This document shows, piece by piece, positions 58,257-64,000 of a stretch of DNA of 64,000 nt. Each line of letters begins with the position of its first letter. The first letter of the stretch is position 1. The position numbers and the translations under genes are program-made. The DNA is from Arenimonas composti TR7-09 = DSM 18010 (GTDB lineage: Bacteria; Pseudomonadota; Gammaproteobacteria; Xanthomonadales; Xanthomonadaceae): the NCBI RefSeq assembly GCF_000426365.1, contig NZ_AUFF01000003.1, forward strand, positions 62,001-126,000. Direction: 5' to 3'. The notes below the pieces were generated by a model. That model worked only from the letters and a program-made list of their open reading frames with translations, was not told the origin of the DNA and made no database searches.

Positions 58257-60569
58257 ATGAGTACTACACGGAAGCTCTGGCTGGGCCTGGGAGCCCTGCT
58301 GGTCGCCTCGTTCGCCGTGCTGCTGTGGGTCGGCGGCGAGATCCACCGCGTCATGCCGCCGATCCCCGAACGGGTGGTCACCACCGACGGCCAGGTCGTC
58401 TTCACCCGCGACGACATCCAGACCGGGCGGCAGGTATGGCAGTCGATCGGCGGCCAGCAACTGGGCTCGATCTGGGGCCATGGCGGCTACGTCGCGCCCG
58501 ACTGGACCGCCGACTGGCTGCACCGCGAAGCCGTCGACCTGCTCGACCGCCGCGCGCGCATCGACAACCGGGCGCCCGACTACGCCAGCCTGGGCCCGGC
58601 CGAACAGGGCGCGCTTCAGGCGCAGCTGCAGGCCGACCTGCGCGCGAACACCTTCGACGAGGCCACCGGCACGATCACGATCACGCCGGAGCGCGCGCAG
58701 GCGATCGCGAACGTGTCGGCGCATTACCAGAGCCTGTTCAGCAACGATCCGGCGACGAAGGACCTGCGCGAGGCCTATGCGATGCGCGACGGCACTGTCG
58801 CGGACGCGGAGCATCGCCGGCAGATGACGGCGTTCTACTGGTGGACCGCGTGGACCGCGGTCACCGAACGGCCCGGCAAGGACATCACCTACACCAACAA
58901 CTGGCCGCACGACCCGCTGGTGGGCAACACGCCGCCGTCGGGCCTGCTGATGTGGACGGTGTTCAGCGTCCTGTTCCTGCTCGCCGGCATCGCGCTGCTG
59001 GGCTGGCACTACGCGGTGTCGCACGGCGACGGTGAGCGGCCGCTGCTGCCGGCGAGCGATCCGCTCGCGAAGGTGGTCGTGACGCCGTCGATGAAGGCCA
59101 CCGCGAAGTACTTTTGGGTCGTCGTCGCGCTGTTCCTGTGCCAGATCCTGCTCGGCGCGATCACCGCGCACTACCAGGTCGAGGGCCAGGAGGCGTACGG
59201 CTTCGCGCTCAGCGACATCCTGCCGTACTCGCTCACGCGCACCTGGCACACGCAGCTGGCGGTGCTGTGGATCGCGACCGCGTGGCTGGGCATGGGCCTG
59301 TACATCGGCCCGGCGATCAGCGGCCACGAGCCGAAATACCAGGCGCTCGGGGTCAACGTGCTCTGGGTGTGCCTGATCGTGATCGTGGTCGGCTCGTTCG
59401 CCGGCCAGTGGTTCGCGGTGATGCAGAAGCTGGGCCTCGAGCACAACTTCTGGTGGGGCCACCAGGGCTGGGAGTACGTCGACCTGGGCCGCTTCTGGCA
59501 GTGGTTCCTGTTCGCCGGCCTCGGCATCTGGCTGACGCTGGTCGGGCGCTGCCTGGTCCCGGCGATCCGTGCCGGCGGCGAGTCGAAGTCGATCACCACG
59601 CTGCTGTTCCTCTCCACCGTCGCGATCGGCCTGTTCTACGGCGCCGGCCTGATGTGGGGCGAGCACACGCATCTGTCCATGGTCGAGTACTGGCGCTGGT
59701 GGGTCGTGCACCTGTGGGTCGAGGGCTTCTTCGAGGTGTTCGCGACCGCGGTCATCGCCTTCCTGTTCACGAAGCTGGGCCTGATCCGCACCCTGACGGC
59801 GACCGTCGCGGTGCTGTTCGCGACGATCGTGTTCATGGCCGGCGGCGTACTCGGCACCCTGCACCACCTGTACTTCACCGGCACGCCGACGGCGGTGATC
59901 GCGATCGGCGCCTCGTTCTCGGCGCTGGAAGTGGTGCCGCTGGCCTACGTCGGCTTCGAGGCGTACCACACGTACAAGCTCGGCCGCGCCACGCCGTGGA
60001 TGCAGAAGTACAAGTGGCCGATCCTGTTCTTCGTCGCGGTCGCGTTCTGGAACCTGGTCGGCGCCGGCCTGTTCGGTTTCCTGATCAACCCGCCGCTGCC
60101 GCTGTACTACATGCAGGGCCTGAACCTGACGCCGCTGCACGGCCACACCGCGCTGTTCGGCGTGTACGGGATGCTGGGCATCGGCCTGATGCTGTTCTGC
60201 CTGCGCGGCATCAAGCCGCAGGCGATCTGGCCCGAGGCACCGCTGCGCACCGGTTTCTGGGCGCTGAACATCGGCCTGACGCTGATGGCGGTCTGCACGC
60301 TGCTGCCGATCGGCATCCTGCAGCTGAATGCCGCGATCGGCGAAGGCTACTGGTACGCGCGCTCGGCGGAGTTCATGCAGCAGCCGGTCATCGACCTGCT
60401 GGTGTGGATGCGCGTGCCGGGCGACACGATCTTCAGCATCGGCGCGCTCGCGATCGCGTGGTTCGTGCTGCGCCTGTGGATCCGGCCGACATCGGAGCCC
60501 GTGCCGGCGGCGATCGTGCCGGCCGCGGCTCCGGTGCCGGCGAAGGCTGCCGTGGCGATGGAGGCCTGA
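58257..60569 (+). CDS. norB: Quinol-dependent nitric oxide reductase (qNor)
   Basis: 770-residue single-subunit qNor that reduces NO to N2O with quinol electrons. One N-terminal helix, a ~200-residue periplasmic part (GRQVWQSIGGQQLGSIWGHGGYVAPDW), then about 12-13 helices. Heme/FeB ligands: TRTWHTQLAVLW, WWVVHLWVEGFFEVF with the conserved Glu, GTLHHLYF, HGHTALFGVYG. Start at ATG 58257 with a GGGAG ribosome site; the ATG at 58227 would lie before the predicted transcript start. Last residues are Pro/Ala-rich. Confidence 0.94.
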   Translation: MSTTRKLWLGLGALLVASFAVLLWVGGEIHRVMPPIPERVVTTDGQVVFTRDDIQTGRQVWQSIGGQQLGSIWGHGGYVAPDWTADWLHREAVDLLDRRARIDNRAPDYASLGPAEQGALQAQLQADLRANTFDEATGTITITPERAQAIANVSAHYQSLFSNDPATKDLREAYAMRDGTVADAEHRRQMTAFYWWTAWTAVTERPGKDITYTNNWPHDPLVGNTPPSGLLMWTVFSVLFLLAGIALLGWHYAVSHGDGERPLLPASDPLAKVVVTPSMKATAKYFWVVVALFLCQILLGAITAHYQVEGQEAYGFALSDILPYSLTRTWHTQLAVLWIATAWLGMGLYIGPAISGHEPKYQALGVNVLWVCLIVIVVGSFAGQWFAVMQKLGLEHNFWWGHQGWEYVDLGRFWQWFLFAGLGIWLTLVGRCLVPAIRAGGESKSITTLLFLSTVAIGLFYGAGLMWGEHTHLSMVEYWRWWVVHLWVEGFFEVFATAVIAFLFTKLGLIRTLTATVAVLFATIVFMAGGVLGTLHHLYFTGTPTAVIAIGASFSALEVVPLAYVGFEAYHTYKLGRATPWMQKYKWPILFFVAVAFWNLVGAGLFGFLINPPLPLYYMQGLNLTPLHGHTALFGVYGMLGIGLMLFCLRGIKPQAIWPEAPLRTGFWALNIGLTLMAVCTLLPIGILQLNAAIGEGYWYARSAEFMQQPVIDLLVWMRVPGDTIFSIGALAIAWFVLRLWIRPTSEPVPAAIVPAAAPVPAKAAVAMEA

Positions 60570-60571
60570 CC

Positions 60572-60814
60572 ATGGAATACCGCATCACCCTCCCGCCCCG
60601 CACGCCGGTGGACCTGGACCGTCTCGCCGCGGCACTGCAGGGGTTCGATCCCGCCGCGATCGTCGACCACGACGCGGTCATCGGGCGACTGCGCATCAAC
60701 GCCGCGATGTCGTCCCTCGCGCTGGCCGGACTGCTGCATGCCCTGGGCGTTCCGGTCACGCCCGACGGTGTCGAAACCCAACCGTCCGTCTGCTGCGGCG
60801 GCTGCGGCGGCTGA
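60572..60814 (+). CDS. Small protein with Cys-rich C-terminal tail
   Basis: 80 residues, 2 nt after norB, so same operon. The predicted pattern (strand-helix-strand, GRLRINAAMSSLALAGLLHALGVPV) resembles a small ferredoxin-like/HMA fold. The tail SVCCGGCGG (Cys74, 75, 78) could bind a metal or cluster. No family recognised. No signal peptide, so cytoplasmic. Between norB and the nnrS box; a role in NO reductase maturation or NO stress is a guess. Confidence 0.7.
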   Translation: MEYRITLPPRTPVDLDRLAAALQGFDPAAIVDHDAVIGRLRINAAMSSLALAGLLHALGVPVTPDGVETQPSVCCGGCGG

Positions 60815-60825
60815 GCCCGCCGCGC

Positions 60826-60839
60826 CTGACCTGCATCAA
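60826..60839. promoter_or_regulatory. FNR-type box for nnrS
   Basis: CTGAC-CTGC-ATCAA (one mismatch in the first base). Centre 60832.5, exactly 42.5 nt before the nnrS ATG, as for hemN. TAACCT at 60862-60867 sits at the expected -10. Confidence 0.6.
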
Positions 60840-60874
60840 GGCGCGTCCACGGCGGGCCACCTAACCTGCCCGCC

Positions 60875-62086
60875 ATGGACGCCAAACGCATACCTGCTCC
60901 CTTTCCGCTCGCGATCATGGGCGCGGCCCCACACCGGCTGATGTTCTTCGTCGGTGCCGCGAACGTGCTCGCCGCGATGGCCTGGTGGACCGCCTGGCTC
61001 GCCGGCAAGGCGCCGCCGATCGCGACACCGGCCGGCTGGGTGCACGCGTTCGTGATGCAGTACCAGGTGCTGCCCACCTTCATCTTCGGTTTCCTGCTCA
61101 CCGTCTTCCCGCGCTGGATGGGCCTCACCGAAGCCGGCCGCTGGCACTACCTCCCGGTCGGGCTGGGGCTGCTGCTCGGGCAGGCGCTGACGCTGGCCGG
61201 CGTCGCCGCCGACATCCCGGCGCTGCTGCACTTCGGCGTGATCAACACCTGCGCCGGCTGGATCGCGGCGATGGCGGTGCTAGCCGGCTGGCTGCTGCGC
61301 GCGCGCGAGCCGAACTGGCACGCGATCTCCTGCTTCGCGGCGCTGGTGTTCGGCCTGGCCGGGCTGCTGTGCTTCGCGGTCTTCCTGCACACCGGCAACC
61401 CGAAGCTGGGTTTCGCGATGCTCAAGATCGGCACCTTCGGCCTGCTGGTGCCGGTGTATGCGACGGTCGCCCACCGGATGTTCCCGTTCTTCGCCGGCAA
61501 CGTCGTGCCCGGCTACCGCGCTTGGCGGCCGCTGTGGCTGCTGGGCGCGATGTGGCCGCTGTGGATCGCGCACTTGGCGCTCGAGCTCGCCCACCTGCAC
61601 CCGTACCTGTGGCTGGTCGACCTGCCGATGCTGGCGCTGACGACACTGGCGCTGTGGCGCTGGTGGCCGCGCGGTAAGGCGCCGCCGCTGCTGCGCGTGC
61701 TGTTCATCGGCTACGCCTGGCTGCCGCTCGCGCTGGCGCTGTACGCCGGCCAGTCCGCCTGGTTCATGGCGAGCGGCGAATACCTGCTCGGGCGCGGCCC
61801 GGTGCACGCGCTGTCGGTCGGCTTCTTCGGCAGCCTGCTGGTGGCGATGGTGACGCGCGTGACCCAGGGCCACTCCGGGCGGCCGCTGGTGCTGGGCACG
61901 ATCCCGGCGCTGGCGTTCGCCGGCATGCAGCTGGTCGCGGTCGTGCGCGTGGTTTCGGAACTGTTCGCGAACCCGTCGCCCTGGTTCATCGCCGCCGGCG
62001 CCGGCTGGCTGCTCGTCTTCCTGCCGTGGGTGGTGCGATCGCTGTGGATCTACGCGACGCCGCGCGCCGACGGCAAACCCGGTTGA
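60875..62086 (+). CDS. nnrS: NnrS family protein (NO-linked membrane protein)
   Basis: 403 residues, about 12 hydrophobic segments. NnrS proteins are heme-copper membrane proteins tied to NO resistance and denitrification. Motifs: PHRLMFFVGAANVLAAMAWW, VHAFVMQYQVLPTFIFGFLLTVFPRWMG, YATVAHRMFPFFAGNVVPGY and HALSVGFFGSLLVAMVTRVTQGHSGR. The ATG is essentially at the predicted transcript start. sirB2 follows after 10 nt. Confidence 0.92.
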   Translation: MDAKRIPAPFPLAIMGAAPHRLMFFVGAANVLAAMAWWTAWLAGKAPPIATPAGWVHAFVMQYQVLPTFIFGFLLTVFPRWMGLTEAGRWHYLPVGLGLLLGQALTLAGVAADIPALLHFGVINTCAGWIAAMAVLAGWLLRAREPNWHAISCFAALVFGLAGLLCFAVFLHTGNPKLGFAMLKIGTFGLLVPVYATVAHRMFPFFAGNVVPGYRAWRPLWLLGAMWPLWIAHLALELAHLHPYLWLVDLPMLALTTLALWRWWPRGKAPPLLRVLFIGYAWLPLALALYAGQSAWFMASGEYLLGRGPVHALSVGFFGSLLVAMVTRVTQGHSGRPLVLGTIPALAFAGMQLVAVVRVVSELFANPSPWFIAAGAGWLLVFLPWVVRSLWIYATPRADGKPG

Positions 62087-62096
62087 GGATCTTCCG

Positions 62097-62495
62097 ATGC
62101 TCGCGTTCTACCTGCAGATCAAGATGGTCCACATCGCGATGGCGCTCGCCAGCGGCGGCCTGTTCGCGCTGCGCGGCGCGCTCGTGCTCGCCGGCGTGCG
62201 CGCGGCGATGGCGACGCCGGTGCGCTGGCTCAGCTACGCGATCGACACCACGCTGCTGACCGCGGCGCTGATGCTGCTGACCGCGCTCAAGCTCAACCCG
62301 TTCGTGGTGCCGTGGCTGGGCGTGAAACTGACCGCGCTGGTGATCTACATCGTGCTCGGGACCTTCGCGCTCAAGCGCGGGCGCACGCGCAGGGTGCAGG
62401 CGGCCTGCTACGTCGCCGCGCTGCTGGTGTTCGGTTTCATGTACTCGGTGGCGCGTGCGCACCACCCGCTCGGCGTCTTCGCGGGGATGTCCTGA
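62097..62495 (+). CDS. SirB2 family membrane protein
   Basis: 132 residues, four helices: LQIKMVHIAMALASGGLFALRG, LSYAIDTTLLTAALMLLTAL, WLGVKLTALVIYIVLGTFALKRG, ACYVAALLVFGFMYSVARAHHP, the SirB2 (invasion regulator) pattern. It often accompanies nnrS. Ends in TGATG overlap with a 23-codon frame. Confidence 0.88.
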   Translation: MLAFYLQIKMVHIAMALASGGLFALRGALVLAGVRAAMATPVRWLSYAIDTTLLTAALMLLTALKLNPFVVPWLGVKLTALVIYIVLGTFALKRGRTRRVQAACYVAALLVFGFMYSVARAHHPLGVFAGMS

Positions 62496-62562
62496 TGGAT
62501 CCGGCGATCCGGCCCCCGCCCGGCCCGCGCCCGTGCGTGCCGGCGCCGTGCGAGGCCCTCGC

Positions 62563-63681
62563 GTGAGCGCGCGCGCCTGGAGCGCGGCCGCCGTCGCCAC
62601 GCTGGCCCGCGAGGCCGCGCGTTCGGCCGACACGCATCTGCTGCAGCTCGGGCTGCCCGCCTTTCCCGGTATCGACCTGTATTTCAAGGACGAGTCTTCG
62701 CACCCCACCGGCAGCCTCAAGCACCGGCTCGCACGCTCGCTGTTCCTGTACGCGCTGTGCAACGGGCGGCTTCGCGAAGGCCAGGGCACCATCGACGCCT
62801 CGTCGGGCAGCACCGCGATTTCCGAAGCGTGGTTCGCGCGCCTGCTCGGGCTGCGCTTCACCGCGGTGATGCCGGAGACCACCGCGCCGGCGAAAGTGCG
62901 GCTGCTGCGCGATTACGGCGCGGACGCGGTGCTCGCGCCGGTCGGCGCCGACTGCCGCGCGGTCGCGCGGGCGCGCGCCGCCGCCGACGACCTGTGCTTC
63001 CTCGACCAGTTCGGGCTCGCCGAACGCGCCACCGACTGGCGCGGCAACAACAACATCGCCGAGTCGATCCTCGCCCAGATGGCCCGCGAGCCGCATCCGG
63101 AGCCGGCGTGGATCGTCTGCGGCGCCGGCACCGGCGGCACCTCCGCGACGATCGGGCGCTATCTGCGCCTGCGCGGGACCCGCACGCGACTGTGCGTCGC
63201 CGAACCACGCGGCGGTGCGTTCGCCGAAGGCTGGCGGCGGCGCGATCCGGATGCCCGCGCGAGCGCCGCGACGGTGATCGAAGGCATCGGTCGCCCGCGC
63301 GCGGAGCCGGGCTTCCTGTACGACGTCGTCGATGCCGTCGACGAGGTCGACGACGCCGACTCGATCGCCGGCGCCTGGCTGCTCGGCGAACGGCTCGGGC
63401 GCCGCTACGGAGGAAGTTCCGGCACGGTGCTGCTGGCCTGCCTCCGCCTGGCGCGCGGGATGCACGCCGCCGGCACCGGCGGCAGCATCGTCGGCCTGCT
63501 CGGCGACGGCGGCGAGCGCTATGCGGAGACGCTGTTCGACGCGGCGTGGCTCGCGGCACGCGGCATCGATGTCGCGGCTGCGCGGGCCGCACTGCGGCGG
63601 CAGTTCGACACGGGACTGCCGCCGGGTGTGCCGCGCACGGGGCTCAGTCCGCCCGCGTCGTTTCCCGTTCGGGATCGATGA
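62563..63681 (+). CDS. Cds1-like PLP-dependent cysteine synthase/desulfhydrase
   Basis: 372 residues from GTG with GAGG upstream. FKDESSHPTGSLKHRLARSLFLYALCNG with PLP Lys53, substrate loop SSGSTAISEAW, NNNIAESILAQMAREPHPEPAWIVCGAGTGGTSATIGRY and DGGERYAETLFD. Closest by pattern to Cds1 (Rv3684-type) L-cysteine desulfhydrase, which releases H2S. H2S may help under NO or anaerobic stress. Synthase activity is an alternative. Confidence 0.88.
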   Translation: MSARAWSAAAVATLAREAARSADTHLLQLGLPAFPGIDLYFKDESSHPTGSLKHRLARSLFLYALCNGRLREGQGTIDASSGSTAISEAWFARLLGLRFTAVMPETTAPAKVRLLRDYGADAVLAPVGADCRAVARARAAADDLCFLDQFGLAERATDWRGNNNIAESILAQMAREPHPEPAWIVCGAGTGGTSATIGRYLRLRGTRTRLCVAEPRGGAFAEGWRRRDPDARASAATVIEGIGRPRAEPGFLYDVVDAVDEVDDADSIAGAWLLGERLGRRYGGSSGTVLLACLRLARGMHAAGTGGSIVGLLGDGGERYAETLFDAAWLAARGIDVAAARAALRRQFDTGLPPGVPRTGLSPPASFPVRDR

Positions 63682-63731
63682 ACAGCTTCCCCTTCGCGAC
63701 GAGTGCGGGCAGACTCGGGATCACCGCTTGC

Positions 63732-63745
63732 TTGACGTGGGTCAA
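63732..63745. promoter_or_regulatory. FNR/ANR-type box before the terminal lipoprotein gene
   Basis: TTGAC-GTGG-GTCAA, perfect dyad. Centre 71.5 nt before the ATG at 63810; TTCGAT at 63765-63770 is a possible -10. Confidence 0.65.
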
Positions 63746-63809
63746 CACGGCCGACGCCGTCGCGTTCGATCCTTCCCCCGACGCAGTATCGACCGTCCGG
63801 AGAATCCGC

Positions 63810-64000
63810 ATGAAGCGCAGTCTGTTGGCCCTCGCCTTCCTGTCCCTGCTCGCTGCCGGTTGCGGCCGCGACAACCCGAATGCCGCGCTCGATGCCCGCG
63901 ACGCCGCGCGTGCCGACGCCGCGGCCGCCGCCGGCGGTGACACCGGCGGTTCCCGCGCCGGCGATTTCGGGCCGCCCCAGGGCGAACCGATCGAGGCGAT
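63810..64000 (+). CDS. Lipoprotein of the FNR block, cut by the window end
   Basis: First 63 codons only. Signal MKRSLLALAFLSLLAAGC with perfect lipobox LAAGC (Cys18), then an Ala/Asp/Gly-rich linker, then FGPPQGEPIEA. A lipid-anchored periplasmic protein under an FNR box next to NO reductase. A copper nitrite reductase (NirK) with a lipoprotein leader is a plausible candidate; this cannot be confirmed from the visible part. Confidence 0.75.
   Translation, partial: MKRSLLALAFLSLLAAGCGRDNPNAALDARDAARADAAAAAGGDTGGSRAGDFGPPQGEPIEA

Overview
The window is chromosomal DNA of very high GC content. The gene order and content point to a gammaproteobacterium of the Xanthomonadales/Lysobacterales. The main evidence is the run thrS-infC-rpmI-rplT-pheS-pheT-ihfA-merR-tRNA-Pro, the pair ftsY...mutY-yggX, an Oar-like TonB-dependent receptor, DUF6491 and DUF3301 proteins, and many copies of a short palindromic intergenic repeat whose core hairpin is GCGCCTTCAGGCGC or GCGGCTTCAGCCGC. 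Genus cannot be fixed from the sequence alone. I see no prophage, insertion sequence, CRISPR array or defence locus.

Layout. 0-9.4 kb: ftsY, an AsmA-like protein, mutY and yggX in one tight operon, then tRNA-Phe, two lipoproteins, a long acyl-CoA dehydrogenase and a second AsmA-family protein. 9.4-17.4 kb (minus strand): tRNA-Pro and the translation operon from thrS to merR, peppered with palindromic repeats. 17.6-19.7 kb: a three-gene, ATGA-coupled operon of a divergent class IV aminotransferase, a sulfotransferase-like protein and a membrane protein. 19.8-22.7 kb: tRNA-Val, uvrB, a lone pseudopilin and tRNA-Asn. 22.8-29.6 kb (minus): the type IV pilus minor-pilin operon fimT-pilV-pilW-pilX-pilY1-pilE, with a FimS/AlgZ-type histidine kinase divergent from it. 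30.8-39 kb: ppnN, a TonB receptor, the marC-SDR-grxD operon, sodB and an FbpC-like ATPase. 39-44.4 kb: purEK, a Trm112-like gene, nadC, a twin-FHA membrane protein, DUF3301, sspAB. 44.5-54.6 kb: the cytochrome bc1 operon petABC, a lytic transglycosylase, miaB-ybeZ-ybeY-corC, a DUF4105 protein and corA. 54.6-64 kb: an OmpA-family protein and an anaerobic/denitrification block: hemN, an oxygen-sensing fnr, a quinol nitric oxide reductase, a small Cys-tailed protein, nnrS, sirB2, a Cds1-like cysteine lyase and the start of a lipoprotein cut by the window edge.

How the parts work together. The last block reads as an FNR regulon. The encoded regulator keeps the four Fe-S cysteines and the E-S-R recognition residues of E. 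coli FNR, and four FNR-like boxes sit before hemN, norB, nnrS and the terminal lipoprotein gene. In two of them the box centre is exactly 42.5 nt from the ATG, which predicts almost leaderless mRNAs.

The most unusual items are: (i) the PLP enzyme/sulfotransferase/membrane-protein operon, in which the conserved PLP-pyridine glutamate is replaced by threonine; (ii) a strong intrinsic terminator and an 8-codon upstream reading frame in the thrS leader, a candidate attenuator; (iii) the hemN/nnrS promoter geometry; (iv) an 80-residue protein ending in a CCGGCGG-type tail between norB and nnrS; and (v) three long perfect inverted repeats (27, 32 and 36 bp arms) that sit on or beside stop codons.
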